55,681 nt of DNA from NCBI GenBank assembly GCA_036389375.1, contig DASVQA010000074.1:1-55681 (forward strand). Direction: 5' to 3'. Position 1 is the first letter of the stretch; each line of letters opens with the position of its first letter. Positions 42,762-52,000 of the stretch are shown here, piece after piece. Position numbers and translations under genes: made by a program. The notes under the pieces are model-generated. The model did not search any database and had not been told where the DNA came from. It saw nothing but the letters and a program-made list of their open reading frames with translations. Origin of the DNA: QHXQ01 sp036389375. GTDB taxonomy: Bacteria; Acidobacteriota; Blastocatellia; Pyrinomonadales; Pyrinomonadaceae.

Positions 42762-43943
42762 TTACTTTGCCTCAACGATGATGGCCATGCCCTGCCCGCC
42801 GCCGATGCAGGCGGTGGCCAGCCCGTAGCGCAGCCCGCGCCGCCTGAGTTCCATCAGCACGGTGAGCACGAGCCGCGTGCCCGTTGCGCCGAGCGGGTGA
42901 CCGAGTGCGATTGCGCCGCCGTTGACGTTCGTGCGCGCGCGGTCAAGCCCGAGTTCTTTTTCGACCGCGAGATACTGCCCGGCAAACGCCTCGTTGACTT
43001 CGACGAGGTCGATCTCTGCAAGCTTCAAGCCCGCCTGCGCCAACGCCTTGCGCGTTGCCGGCACAGGCCCGATGCCCATCACGTCCGGCTCGACACCAGC
43101 ATAGGCCCAACTGACGATGCGACCGAGCGGCTCTAGTCCGCGCTCACGCACGAACTCTTCACCAGCGATAACGAGCGCCGCCGCGCCGTCCACGATCCCC
43201 GAAGCGTTGCCGGCGGTGACGAAGCCGTCCTTGCTAAACGCGGTCGGCAGTTTCGCCAGCACTTCGAGCGTCGTGTCGGGACGCAGGTGATCGTCTGTGT
43301 CCACCGTCTTCACGCCTTTGCGCGTCTTCACTTCGACGGGCACGATCTCTTCAGCGAACAGTCCGGCCGCCTGCGCGCGTTTCGCTTCCTGCTGCGAGCG
43401 GAGCGCGTATTCGTCCTGCTCGGCGCGCGAGATTTCGTAGCGGCGCGCAAGGTTCTCGGCCGTGCCGGCCATCGTCGTGTTGCAGTAAGTGTCTAAGAGC
43501 GCGACCATCAGGCTGTCTTCCAGCTTGCCTTGACCGAGCGCGAAGCCGGCGCGCGCGCCGTAGATGACGTGCGGGGCCATAGACATTGATTCCATGCCAC
43601 CGACGAGCGCGGTGCGCGCTTCGCCGAGCATGATCATCTGCGCGCCAGAGACGATTGCTTGAATGCCGCTGCCGCACAGGCGGTTGACGGTGAGCGCAGG
43701 CCGTTCGGCCGGCACGCCCGCCTTCAGCGCCACGTGACGCGCGCCGTAGATTGCGTCGCCGGATGTCTGCAAGGCGTTGCCGATGATGGTGTGGTCGATC
43801 TCTTCGGCCGCGACGCCCGTCACAGCCAGCGCACCCCGCGCGGCGGTCGCCGCCAGATCAATTGCCTTCACGTCCTTCAATGCGCCGACATACTCCGTCA
43901 TCGGCGTCCGCTTGCCACCCAGAATAAAGACATCACGAGCCAT
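42762..43943 (-). CDS. Acetyl-CoA C-acetyltransferase (thiolase)
   Basis: This 393-residue thiolase forms or cleaves acetoacetyl-CoA or longer 3-ketoacyl-CoA. The nucleophilic cysteine is in TVNRLCGSGIQAI and the catalytic histidine in GGAIALGHPLGATG. The second cysteine is in TACIGGGQGMA. NEAFAGQ is the fourth family motif. The start is the ATG at 43943 (MARDVFILGGKRTP). The frame remains open upstream, but the conserved N-terminus fixes this one. No 3-hydroxyacyl-CoA dehydrogenase or other beta-oxidation gene is adjacent, so the direction of the reaction is open. Confidence 0.96.
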   Translation of the reverse strand: MARDVFILGGKRTPMTEYVGALKDVKAIDLAATAARGALAVTGVAAEEIDHTIIGNALQTSGDAIYGARHVALKAGVPAERPALTVNRLCGSGIQAIVSGAQMIMLGEARTALVGGMESMSMAPHVIYGARAGFALGQGKLEDSLMVALLDTYCNTTMAGTAENLARRYEISRAEQDEYALRSQQEAKRAQAAGLFAEEIVPVEVKTRKGVKTVDTDDHLRPDTTLEVLAKLPTAFSKDGFVTAGNASGIVDGAAALVIAGEEFVRERGLEPLGRIVSWAYAGVEPDVMGIGPVPATRKALAQAGLKLAEIDLVEVNEAFAGQYLAVEKELGLDRARTNVNGGAIALGHPLGATGTRLVLTVLMELRRRGLRYGLATACIGGGQGMAIIVEAK

Positions 43944-44020
43944 GATTTTTAGTTCAACCTCACAGATGAAATTATGACCATAGGGAGAACAGATAAGATT
44001 AACAGAGCAGCGCAACCTGA

Positions 44021-44842
44021 TCAATCGCTGAACCTGTGCGTGGCGCGGTAGCGATGGAGCAGTTCTTCGAGGAAGCCTTCGTAGGTGAACTCTGCGGGGT
44101 CGAAGCCGGGTTGGAGTTTATAGAGGAGCGGGGTGGCGATGCGCCAGGCCATCCACTGGCGCGGGCCGTCGCCCAAATCCCAGCGCCGCCGCAGGAACGC
44201 TTCGACCACTTCGATCTCGCGTTCGTTCATCTGGTTCACGTCGGCGTAGAAGGGCATGGGCTTGAACGAGCGCCTGAGGGCCGCGTCGCTCGTCGGCGCG
44301 TTGAAGACTTCGGCAAAGGTCGGCGCTTGATCCGCGCGCTCGCGCACAACGACCGTGCCCGCGACGAAATCGCCGACGCGTTGATCGCGCTCGCTTGCAA
44401 AGACCGACACCAGCCCGACCGAGTAGAAGGGAAACGGCATCATGTCGAACAGGCGCAGAAGATTGCGCGCGCCCGCTTCCCAGAACGTGACGGGCCGGCC
44501 GTCCTCGCGGATGACGCGCAAGCGCAGCCACAGCTTGCCCGGCGTCTGCCCGTTCCACAGCCACTCGAACAGCGCGAAGTAGCCCGACCAGATCAGGAAC
44601 ACAGCGATGATGAGCAGCGCCGTCACCCACTTCGGCGCTTCCGTCAGCCGGTTGCCGAAGTGGGTGAGCAGGCCCGCCCAATGAAGCACGATGACGAGCA
44701 GCAGGATGAAGAGCAGTTGCAGCGCGTGATCGAGCGCGCACGCGAGAAAGCGGTTGCCGATGGACGCCAGCGCAAAGTGTAGCGGCACGCGCTCCGGCGT
44801 CTCGATGACCAGCGTATCGTCAGTTGGAACTGCGGCCGACAT
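44021..44842 (-). CDS. RDD-family membrane protein
   Basis: This 273-residue protein begins with a cytoplasmic segment and the RDD domain. ASIGNRFLACALDHALQLLFILLLVIVL holds the Arg-Asp pattern, VTALLIIAVFLIWSGYFALFEWLW the second membrane segment, and GQTPGKLWLRLRVIREDGRPVTFWEAGARNLLR a conserved signature. A third segment lies near LFDMMPFPFYSVGLVSVF. The C-terminal about 110 residues are soluble and helical. The function of the family is uncertain, and ion transport has been proposed for some members. It lies 77 bp before the thiolase gene on the same strand. Confidence 0.88.
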   Translation of the reverse strand: MSAAVPTDDTLVIETPERVPLHFALASIGNRFLACALDHALQLLFILLLVIVLHWAGLLTHFGNRLTEAPKWVTALLIIAVFLIWSGYFALFEWLWNGQTPGKLWLRLRVIREDGRPVTFWEAGARNLLRLFDMMPFPFYSVGLVSVFASERDQRVGDFVAGTVVVRERADQAPTFAEVFNAPTSDAALRRSFKPMPFYADVNQMNEREIEVVEAFLRRRWDLGDGPRQWMAWRIATPLLYKLQPGFDPAEFTYEGFLEELLHRYRATHRFSD

Positions 44843-45113
44843 CGGCGCTAAGGATAACCGATCCGTGCGCCGGGCAACATGGATTTATTGAATGACCGTG
44901 TGGGTCATGCTAAAAGATGCAGGGAAACATTCGGGGCCGCTCGGCGGTCGAAGAGGTGAGCAATTATGGTCAGCACCGAGGTCGGCACTGATGTCATACC
45001 GCAAGCAGCGGACGCAACGTTCAGCCTGAGACGCTCACGGGCGACGCAGTCCTGCCCGGCTTTGAACGCGCTTAGACCAAATCTGGTAAGCGCCGAAATC
45101 TGTTAAGCCCGCC
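44843..45113. other. Intergenic region between the RDD and ClpX-like genes
   Basis: These 271 bases separate two minus-strand genes. They should contain the promoter of the RDD gene. No convincing promoter pair, strong hairpin or reading frame was seen. Confidence 0.4.
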
Positions 45114-46259
45114 CTAGCAAATTTTCCGCACCTCACTCGCCAATCGCCCGTCTTGCACGTCAATGATCACTTCCGCGTGCGCGGCGCGCCCGAAGGTCTC
45201 GAAGGCGGCGCGCTCGACCGCCGCGATGAGTTCGGTGTGCAGCCCGCGTGCGCCCGTGCCACGTCGTTCGCTACGCGTGATGAGATATTCGAGCGCCGCG
45301 TCGGTGACGGAGAGTTGCAGCCCCTCGCCGCGAAACTCGTGTTGAAACTGCGGCAGTACGTTTTCGCAGAGGATCAGGCGCAGGGTCTCGCGCGGCAGGG
45401 GCGGGAAGGTGACGATGCGTGCGAAGCGGCCGATTAGCTCCGGCAGAAATCCGAACTTCTGAAAGACCGCGACCTCGTCTATCGTCAACGCGCCCGCCGC
45501 GTGCGCGCTCGCCCCGCGAAAGCCGACGGACGCACGCCGCTCGCGCAGCAGTTCGTCGAGACCGGAGAACGCGCCGCAGGCGATGAAGGGAATGTCGCGC
45601 GTGGAGACTTCGGCGCGCTGCCCGAAAGCGGAGAAGCCGTAATCCATCGGCACGCTGACCGTCGAACTTTCGAGCATCGCCAATAATTCGCGCTGCACGC
45701 CGTAGCCCGACACGTCTTTCGTCGTGCCCTGACCCGCGAAGCGCGCGCTGCTGCCCGCCGACGCCAGCTTGTCGAACTCGTCCAGACAGACGACGCCGCA
45801 CTCGGCGATGTAGGTGTCGTCATCCGCCGCCGCGATGAGGCGCGTCAGGATCGTGCGTACATCGTCGCCGACATAGCCGGCCTCGGTGAAACTGGTGATG
45901 TCAACGACGACTGTGGGCAGTTTGAAGAAGTGGCGAAACAGCAGTTCGACAAGGAACGTCTTGCCGCAGCCGGTCGGGCCTGTCAGCAACACGTTCTGCT
46001 TCGGCGGCAGTTCGCTGGGCCGCACGCCCTCGACGTGGATGCGCTTCAGCCGCCGCACGTGCCGGTAGGCCATGAGCGCAAGCGCCTGCCGCTGCTCGTC
46101 CTGTCCCTTGTAGCCGCGCCGCGCAATCTCGGCCGCGATCTCCAAAGGCGGCGGCAGCGGCAAGGCTTCGATGAAAATGCGCTGCGCCTCCTTGAAGTGG
46201 CTCAGAATCTCCGACGCGTCCGCTGCTTCTTCTTCGGGTTGTACCGGCTTAAAATCCAT
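45114..46259 (-). CDS. ClpX-like AAA+ ATPase lacking the N-terminal zinc domain
   Basis: This 381-residue AAA+ unfoldase is related to ClpX. Walker A is LLTGPTGCGKTFLVE, the pore loop AGYVGDDVRTI and Walker B VVCLDEFDKLAS. The sensor and arginine-finger region is FLPELIGRFARIVTFPPL, and ARGLHTELIAAVERA covers sensor II. The N-terminal four-cysteine zinc domain of true ClpX is absent. It is replaced by about 60 helical residues with no cysteines. A VGF tripeptide (RRASVGFRG) sits where ClpX has its ClpP-docking IGF loop. No clpP lies nearby. It follows tyrS by 115 bp on the same strand. Confidence 0.88.
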   Translation of the reverse strand: MDFKPVQPEEEAADASEILSHFKEAQRIFIEALPLPPPLEIAAEIARRGYKGQDEQRQALALMAYRHVRRLKRIHVEGVRPSELPPKQNVLLTGPTGCGKTFLVELLFRHFFKLPTVVVDITSFTEAGYVGDDVRTILTRLIAAADDDTYIAECGVVCLDEFDKLASAGSSARFAGQGTTKDVSGYGVQRELLAMLESSTVSVPMDYGFSAFGQRAEVSTRDIPFIACGAFSGLDELLRERRASVGFRGASAHAAGALTIDEVAVFQKFGFLPELIGRFARIVTFPPLPRETLRLILCENVLPQFQHEFRGEGLQLSVTDAALEYLITRSERRGTGARGLHTELIAAVERAAFETFGRAAHAEVIIDVQDGRLASEVRKIC

Positions 46260-46374
46260 AACATCCAGTTCGGCGCTCGACTGTCTAAACTAAGAACCTG
46301 CGGCGCTGGCCCGGAACATAACCGAGCCTCTGGCGCAAGCCCGCGTCAGCGTCCGCCGGAAACAGCTTGTTGGC

Positions 46375-47586
46375 TCACACGCCGCGCACGCGTAGAAAGC
46401 GCCGCTTGCCAACCTGAACCAGAATTTCCTGCGCGGTTTGCAATGCCACCTCGTCGTCCGCGCGCGTGCGCCGCTCTTGACCAACGCGCACGCCGCCCTG
46501 TTCGACGAGCCGGCGCGCTTCCGCCACCGAAGGCGCAAGCTTCGTTTCGACCAGCAGACGCGCTAGTTTGTAAGTGCCTGCCGCCACGTTGTGCGTCTCG
46601 ATCTCTTCCGGCGCTTCCTTGTGTTTGAAGATGCGGTTGAACTCGTCCGTGGCCGCTTGCGCGGCCGCCGCCGAGTGAAAGTCCGCGATGATACGTTGCG
46701 CCAGTTCGACCTTCAGATCACGCGGGTTGCGCGTGCCCGCTTCGGCCTGCGCGCGCAGTTCCTTGATCTCTTCAACGCGCAGGTCGGTCATCAATTCATA
46801 GTAGCGCCACATCAACTCGTCCGAGATGGACATGACCTTGCCGAAGATTGCAAACGGCGGCTCGTTGATGCCGATGTAGTTACCTAAAGATTTAGACATC
46901 TTCTGCACGCCGTCCGTGCCTTCGAGCAGCGGCATGATGACGCAGACCTGCGCTGCCTGCGCGTACTCGCGTTGCAGGTTGCGCGCCAGCAGCAGGTTGA
47001 ACTTTTGATCCGTGCCGCCCAGTTCGACATCGGCTTCGAGCGCGACCGAGTCGTAAGCCTGCACGAGCGGGTAGAGCAGTTCGTGGAGCGCAATCGGCTT
47101 CTCTTCCTTGAGCCGTTTTTGGAAATCGTCGCGCTCAAGAATCTGTTTGACCGTTACGTGCGCGGCGAGCCGGATGAAACCTTCCGAGTCGAACTTGTCC
47201 ATCCACTCGGAGTTGAAACGAATCTCCGTGTGCGCCGGATCGAGCAGCTTGAAAATCTGTTGCTTGTAAGTCTCGGCGTTCGCGTTGATCTCGGCGCGCG
47301 TCAGTTGCGGGCGCGTCGCACTCTTGCCGGACGGATCACCGATTAATCCTGTGAAGTCGCCGATGAGGAAGATGACCGTGTGGCCGAGTTCCTGAAACGC
47401 GCGCAGCTTGCGCAGGACGACGGCGTGGCCGAGATGTATGTCCGGCGCGGTCGGGTCTGCGCCCAACTTCACGCGCAGGGGCCGACCCGTGCGCGCACTC
47501 TGCGCCAACTTCGCGCGCAAGTCATCCTCGCGGATCATCTCTACTGCGCCCTTGCGCAGAAAAGCCAGTTGCTCATCTATCGTCAT
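46375..47586 (-). CDS. tyrS: Tyrosyl-tRNA synthetase
   Basis: This 403-residue class I synthetase charges tRNA-Tyr. The HIGH-type motif is in APDIHLGHAVVLRKL and KMSKS in GVQKMSKSLGNYIG. SDVELGGTDQKFNLL-type tyrosine-binding residues are present (DVELGGTDQKFNLLLARNLQ), and a C-terminal S4 RNA-binding domain starts at about residue 335 (LARLLVETKLAPSVAEARRLVEQGGVRVG). The sequence belongs to the TyrZ-like group (LGADPTAPDIHLG). It diverges from proC across about 107 bp. Confidence 0.97.
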   Translation of the reverse strand: MTIDEQLAFLRKGAVEMIREDDLRAKLAQSARTGRPLRVKLGADPTAPDIHLGHAVVLRKLRAFQELGHTVIFLIGDFTGLIGDPSGKSATRPQLTRAEINANAETYKQQIFKLLDPAHTEIRFNSEWMDKFDSEGFIRLAAHVTVKQILERDDFQKRLKEEKPIALHELLYPLVQAYDSVALEADVELGGTDQKFNLLLARNLQREYAQAAQVCVIMPLLEGTDGVQKMSKSLGNYIGINEPPFAIFGKVMSISDELMWRYYELMTDLRVEEIKELRAQAEAGTRNPRDLKVELAQRIIADFHSAAAAQAATDEFNRIFKHKEAPEEIETHNVAAGTYKLARLLVETKLAPSVAEARRLVEQGGVRVGQERRTRADDEVALQTAQEILVQVGKRRFLRVRGV

Positions 47587-47693
47587 CGCACCCGTTAGAG
47601 TAGCGCATCTGTCGCGGGCTGCGCTATCCTCTGCGGCATCCTGTCTTAAAACATTTGCGCGGACGCGTGACTACGCATCCGCGTGCGCTTGAG

Positions 47694-48548
47694 ATGACGA
47701 CGAATGCGACAAACGAGTTGAGCGCGAGCGCAAATCCGCTCGCGGGCGCTGAGTTGTCTTTCATCGGCGCGGGCGTGATGGCCGAGGCGATGATCGCGGG
47801 GTTGCTGAAACAGCAGTTGGTGACGCCCGCACAGATCACGGGTAGCCATCCGCGGCCGGCGCGGCGCGCGGAACTGGCAGAGCACTACGGCATCAACTTG
47901 AGCGAGAGCAACCGGGCGGCGGCGCGCGGCGCAATCATCGTGCTCGCGGTCAAGCCGCAGAAGTTGCATGGCGTCTTGCAGGAGTTGAAAGCGGCGTTGC
48001 AGGCGGAGCAACTGGTCGTCTCGATCATCGCGGGCGCGCGTTTGGAGACGATTGCGGACGAGTTGCAGCACCCGGCGGTCGTGCGCGCGATGCCGAACAC
48101 GCCCGCGCAGATCGGGCGCGGCATGACCGTATGGACGACGACCGCGCAGGTGAGCAATAGGCAAAGCGCACAGGTGCGCGCGATGCTCGGCGCGTTGGGA
48201 CGCGAGATGCGCGTCGCCGAGGAACGCCAGATCGACATGGCCACAGCTTTGAGCGCGACGGGGCCGACCTACATCTTCATGCTCATGGAAGCGCTCGTGG
48301 ACGCGGGTGTCCACATGGGCTTCTCGCGCGAGGTAGCGCGCGAACTCGTCGTCGAGACGATGCTCGGCTCTACGCTCTTTGCGATGGAATCGCACAAGCA
48401 CCCGGCGGAATTGCGCAACATGGTCACTTCGCCCGGCGGCACAAGCGCCGAAGCGATCTACCAGATGGAAAAGGGTTCTTTGCGCACAGTCCTCTCGAAA
48501 GCCGTCTATGCGGCTTACCAGCGCGCGGTCGCACTCGGCAAAAAATAA
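47694..48548 (+). CDS. proC: Pyrroline-5-carboxylate reductase
   Basis: This 284-residue enzyme performs the last step of proline synthesis using NAD(P)H. The Rossmann loop is SFIGAGVMAEAMIAGLL. VLAVKPQKL and VRAMPNTPAQIGRGMTV are family motifs. The C-terminal signature SATGPTYIFMLMEALVDAGVHMGF is followed by NMVTSPGGTSAEAIYQME. The ATG at 47694 gives about 16 residues before the fold, and a TTG at 47655 would extend it. It precedes the ATP synthase genes but is separated by an independent promoter. Confidence 0.96.
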   Translation: MTTNATNELSASANPLAGAELSFIGAGVMAEAMIAGLLKQQLVTPAQITGSHPRPARRAELAEHYGINLSESNRAAARGAIIVLAVKPQKLHGVLQELKAALQAEQLVVSIIAGARLETIADELQHPAVVRAMPNTPAQIGRGMTVWTTTAQVSNRQSAQVRAMLGALGREMRVAEERQIDMATALSATGPTYIFMLMEALVDAGVHMGFSREVARELVVETMLGSTLFAMESHKHPAELRNMVTSPGGTSAEAIYQMEKGSLRTVLSKAVYAAYQRAVALGKK

Positions 48549-48770
48549 GCGCCAAAATAATCACCAAAATAATCATCAGGCTGCGAAGACTGATCCAGCG
48601 CACAAGGGTTCGTCTTTGGGTTTTGCAGCGGCGCGGCGGCGCGTCTGTCGCGGCGTGGGCCTGCCTTGACCGGTTGTGAAATCGCGTGCTAGATTAAATT
48701 TCTTTAACGGCACACAGTTTTCGTCACCTGTAATTAAGCAACCCCGGATCGCCTGAGAATCTGACACGTT
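48549..48770. other. Intergenic region upstream of the ATP synthase operon
   Basis: These 222 bases follow proC and contain the ATP synthase promoter at 48666-48695. They start with repeated AAAATAATCA units (48553-48577). No terminator for proC was recognised. Confidence 0.5.
48666..48695 (+). promoter_or_regulatory. Promoter of the ATP synthase operon
   Basis: TTGACC (48666-48671), an 18-bp spacer and TAGATT (48690-48695) with an upstream TGC give a sigma-70-type promoter with an extended -10. Transcription would begin about 70 nt before the b' start codon. Confidence 0.7.
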
Positions 48771-49235
48771 ATGATCTGCCTGGCCCTAGCTGAAGGCTCT
48801 ATCCAACTCGTGCCCGACGGGACGGTCTTTCTGCACATTGCGATCATCATCCTGATGGTCTACGTGCTGAACGCGACGCTCTTTCGGCCCATCAATCGCA
48901 TCCTCGCCGAACGCGAGGCGCGTGCCCGCTTGGGCTTGGGCGCGGCGGGCGACATTATGAAGAAGGTGGACGAGAATCTGACCCTCTACGAGAACGGCTT
49001 GCGTTCAGCGCGGGCGGAAGGTTACAGGCTATTGGAACAGCAGCGCGCAGAGGCTCTGAGCGCGCGGCAGACACAACTGGCGCAGGTACGCGAAGAGGCG
49101 GAACGCAGGCTCGCCGCCGAGCGCGAGGCGATCCGCGCGCAGGCGGACGCGGCGCGCACCACGCTCGGCCAAGACGCGCAGCGCATGGCCGCACAGATCA
49201 GCGCGCAGGTGCTTCATCGTTCCGTCGGCGCTTGA
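48771..49235 (+). CDS. atpF': ATP synthase F0 subunit b'
   Basis: This 154-residue peripheral-stalk subunit has one N-terminal membrane segment (FLHIAIIILMVYVLNATLF, about 20-38) followed by RPINRILAEREARA and a long charged helix to the end. It lacks the b-type hinge, and together with the next gene it makes a heterodimeric b/b' stalk as in photosynthetic bacteria and some other phyla. The first gene after the promoter, it lies 27 bp ahead of atpF. The a and c subunit genes, which often come first, are not in the window. Confidence 0.88.
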   Translation: MICLALAEGSIQLVPDGTVFLHIAIIILMVYVLNATLFRPINRILAEREARARLGLGAAGDIMKKVDENLTLYENGLRSARAEGYRLLEQQRAEALSARQTQLAQVREEAERRLAAEREAIRAQADAARTTLGQDAQRMAAQISAQVLHRSVGA

Positions 49236-49262
49236 CGGGCGACACGCCTGAATCAGAATTTT

Positions 49263-49814
49263 ATGTTCGTTACGCTCAGCACAAACCTGCTCATGTTCGC
49301 GCAGGAAACCGCCGCCTCGCACCCTTGGTACAACTATCCGGGCTTCGAGGCGTGGAAGTTCCTGAATCTGTTTCTGTTCATCCTCGCGCTCGTCGTAGTG
49401 CTGCGCCGCCCCATCGGCCAGTCAATGCGCGCGCGGCGCGAATCAATCCGCAAGGAGTTGATGCGCGCGCAGGAGGAGCGGCAGGCGGCACTGTTGAAAC
49501 TGGAAGAGGTGAACGCGCGGCTCGCGCGGCTGCATGACGAAGTGGCGACGGTGCGCGCACAGTCTGAACGGGAAGCAGCGCAGGAGCGTGAGCGCATCGC
49601 GCGCGCCACTGAAGAGGACGCACGGCGTCTGCGCGAGCAGGCGCAGCGCGAGATCGAGAGCGCAGGCAAGGCGGCGCGGCTTGAGTTGCGGCGCTACGCC
49701 GCCGAGCAGAGCGTCGCCTTGGCCGAGCAGTTGATCCGGCGCGACCTGCGCCACGACGACGACGAGCGCCTGATGCGCGACTACATCACAGAGTTGGGAG
49801 GGCCGAGCCGTTGA
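49263..49814 (+). CDS. atpF: ATP synthase F0 subunit b
   Basis: This 183-residue subunit has a membrane segment at residues 27-45 (FLNLFLFILALVVVLRRP) and then an amphipathic coiled coil of about 120 residues (RARRESIRKELMRAQEERQAALLKLEEVNARL). It ends with the RYAAEQSVALAEQLIRRDL segment that contacts the delta subunit. Its last codon overlaps the TTG start of atpH (TTGA), so translation is coupled. Confidence 0.92.
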   Translation: MFVTLSTNLLMFAQETAASHPWYNYPGFEAWKFLNLFLFILALVVVLRRPIGQSMRARRESIRKELMRAQEERQAALLKLEEVNARLARLHDEVATVRAQSEREAAQERERIARATEEDARRLREQAQREIESAGKAARLELRRYAAEQSVALAEQLIRRDLRHDDDERLMRDYITELGGPSR

Positions 49815-50356
49815 GCGTGCAGGCGGTGGCGCGTCGCTACGCGACGGCGCTGGCAGACGTGGTGCTGGCGCATAATGAAGCGCGCGAGGTACAGCAGGAG
49901 TTGGGCACTTGGGCCGCGATGATGCAGGCCAATCCGCAACTGCTCGAAGTCTTCCGCAACCCCGTCGTCCCTTACGAGCAGAAGCATAAAGTGCTCGCCG
50001 CGTTGATTGCGCGCGCGCGCGTGCGGCCGACGACCGCGAACTTCCTGCAAGTGCTCCTGCGCAACCACCGGCTCGCCAACCTCAGCGAGATCAACCACAG
50101 CTTTGCGCGCGAGTTGGACGTGCGCGCCGGGCTAGTGCTGGCGCACGTCACGACGGCGCGCACCGTCACGCCGCAGGAGCAGGAAGCCCTGCGCGCGCGG
50201 CTGGCGCAGATGACGGGGCGCAACGTGTACTTGCAGTTTGCGGTAGATGAAGGGTTGATCGGCGGCGTCGTCACTCGCATCGGCTCGACCGTCTACGACG
50301 GTTCGGTGCGGACGCGCTTGCAGCAGATCAAACAGCAGATGGCAGAAGGACAATGA
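49811..50356 (+). CDS. atpH: ATP synthase F1 subunit delta
   Basis: This 181-residue subunit links the peripheral stalk to the top of F1. The N-terminal helical domain (VQAVARRYATALADVVLAHN, then NPVVPYEQKHKVLAALI) and the C-terminal strand GLIGGVVTRIGSTVYDGSVRTRLQQIK are typical. The start is TTG at 49811, overlapping the atpF stop by 4 nt. A GTG two codons later is an alternative. The gene lies 69 bp before atpA, and that gap contains a short CTGAGT repeat. Confidence 0.94.
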   Translation: MSVQAVARRYATALADVVLAHNEAREVQQELGTWAAMMQANPQLLEVFRNPVVPYEQKHKVLAALIARARVRPTTANFLQVLLRNHRLANLSEINHSFARELDVRAGLVLAHVTTARTVTPQEQEALRARLAQMTGRNVYLQFAVDEGLIGGVVTRIGSTVYDGSVRTRLQQIKQQMAEGQ

Positions 50357-50357
50357 C

Positions 50358-50384
50358 AACGGCTGAGTCCTGAGTAAAGTCAGT
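50358..50384. repeat. Short CTGAGT-type repeat between atpH and atpA
   Basis: GCTGAGT and CCTGAGT stand in 7-nt phase and are followed by AAAGTCAG, which can partly pair back. It looks like a minimal relative of the heptad inverted repeat between atpA and atpG. Confidence 0.3.
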
Positions 50385-50425
50385 TCTTTGCTTACACAGC
50401 ACACAACACGCAGCATTTAATTCTT

Positions 50426-51994
50426 ATGGAACAGATCAAAGCCAACGAGATCAGCGACATTATCCGCCAGCAGATCGAGAACTTCGACGGCGGCGTGACC
50501 GTGACGGAAGTGGGCACGGTCATCAAGGTCGGCGACGGCATCGCCGAGATTCACGGGCTGGACAAGGTCATGGCCGGCGAACTGCTGGAACTGCCGCATG
50601 ACGTGCGCGGCCTTGCCCTGAATCTGGAAGAAGACAAGGTGGGCGCGGTGCTCTTTGGCGACTTTCAAAAGGTCAAAGAGGGCGACACGGTCAAGCGCAC
50701 GGGGCGCATCATGGAAGTGCCGGTCGGCGAGGCGCTCATCGGGCGCGTCGTCAACGCACTCGGTCAGCCCATTGACGACCGCGGCCCGATCATCACGAAC
50801 GAGTTCAACCCCATCGAGCGCATCGCGCCGGGCGTCGTTGATCGCCAGCCCGTGAAAGAGCCTTTGCAGACGGGCCTCAAGTCTATTGACGCGATGGTGC
50901 CCATCGGGCGCGGGCAGCGCGAGCTGATCATCGGCGACCGGCAGACGGGCAAGACGGCCGTTGCGCTCGACACGATCCTGAATCAGCGCGGGCAGAACGT
51001 GATCTGCATCTACGTCGCCATCGGGCAGAAGGCTTCGACGGTCGCGCAGGTCGTCAAGACCTTGCAGGAGTTCGACGCGATGAGCTACTCAATCGTCGTC
51101 GTCGCCTCTGCCGCCGACCCGGCCGCGATGCAGTATCTCGCGCCCTACTCCGGCGCAGCCATCGGCGAATACTTCCGCGATTCCGGCCGCCACGTCCTGA
51201 CCATCTACGACGACCTCTCGAAACAGGCCGCCGCGTACCGCGAAATCTCTTTGTTGCTGCGCCGCCCGCCGGGGCGCGAGGCGTATCCGGGCGACGTGTT
51301 CTATCTGCACTCGCGGCTGCTGGAGCGCGCGGCGAAACTGTCGGACTTGAAGGGCGGCGGCTCGCTGACCAGCCTGCCGATCATCGAGACGCAGGCGGGC
51401 GACATCTCGGCCTACATCCCGACGAACGTCATCTCGATCACGGACGGGCAGATCTTCCTTGAAGCCGACCTCTTCAACGCCGGCATCCGGCCCGCCATCA
51501 ACGTCGGCAACTCCGTCTCGCGCGTCGGCGGCTCGGCGCAGATCAAGGCGATGAAGTCGGTCGCAGGCACGCTCCGGCTAGACCTCGCGCAGTACCGCGA
51601 GTTGGCCGCCTTCGCGCAGTTCGGCTCAGACCTCGATAACGCGACGCAGGCGCAGCTTGCGCGCGGGCAGCGGCTGACGGAGATTTTGAAGCAGCCGCAG
51701 TATCAGCCGATGCCGGTTGAGAAACAGGTGCTCATCATCTGGGCGGCGACGAGCGGTTATCTGGACGACGTGCCGGTTGATCAATCGCGCCGCTTCGAGA
51801 CGGAATTGACCAACTTCATCGAGAACTCGCATCCGGGTCTGCTCACCGCCCTGCGCGAGAAGAAGTCGTTGACCGACGAGATCAAGGCCGATCTCAAAAC
51901 GGCCATCACCGATTTCAAACAGACCTGGTCGAGCACACCGCCCGCCCTGCGCGGCGCAACCGCCCCGGCCACGACGGCCGCTGCCGGAGCATGA
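50426..51994 (+). CDS. atpA: ATP synthase F1 subunit alpha
   Basis: This 522-residue subunit forms the non-catalytic nucleotide sites of the F1 hexamer. It begins with EISDIIRQQIENFDG, has the P-loop GDRQTGKTAVALD and the signature RPAINVGNSVSRVGGSAQIKAMK with the arginine finger. The tail is Ala/Thr-rich (PPALRGATAPATTAAAGA), slightly beyond the usual end. No ribosome binding site is visible. It is followed after 87 bp by atpG, and that gap is filled by a heptad inverted repeat. Confidence 0.98.
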   Translation: MEQIKANEISDIIRQQIENFDGGVTVTEVGTVIKVGDGIAEIHGLDKVMAGELLELPHDVRGLALNLEEDKVGAVLFGDFQKVKEGDTVKRTGRIMEVPVGEALIGRVVNALGQPIDDRGPIITNEFNPIERIAPGVVDRQPVKEPLQTGLKSIDAMVPIGRGQRELIIGDRQTGKTAVALDTILNQRGQNVICIYVAIGQKASTVAQVVKTLQEFDAMSYSIVVVASAADPAAMQYLAPYSGAAIGEYFRDSGRHVLTIYDDLSKQAAAYREISLLLRRPPGREAYPGDVFYLHSRLLERAAKLSDLKGGGSLTSLPIIETQAGDISAYIPTNVISITDGQIFLEADLFNAGIRPAINVGNSVSRVGGSAQIKAMKSVAGTLRLDLAQYRELAAFAQFGSDLDNATQAQLARGQRLTEILKQPQYQPMPVEKQVLIIWAATSGYLDDVPVDQSRRFETELTNFIENSHPGLLTALREKKSLTDEIKADLKTAITDFKQTWSSTPPALRGATAPATTAAAGA

Positions 51995-52000
51995 AATAGC

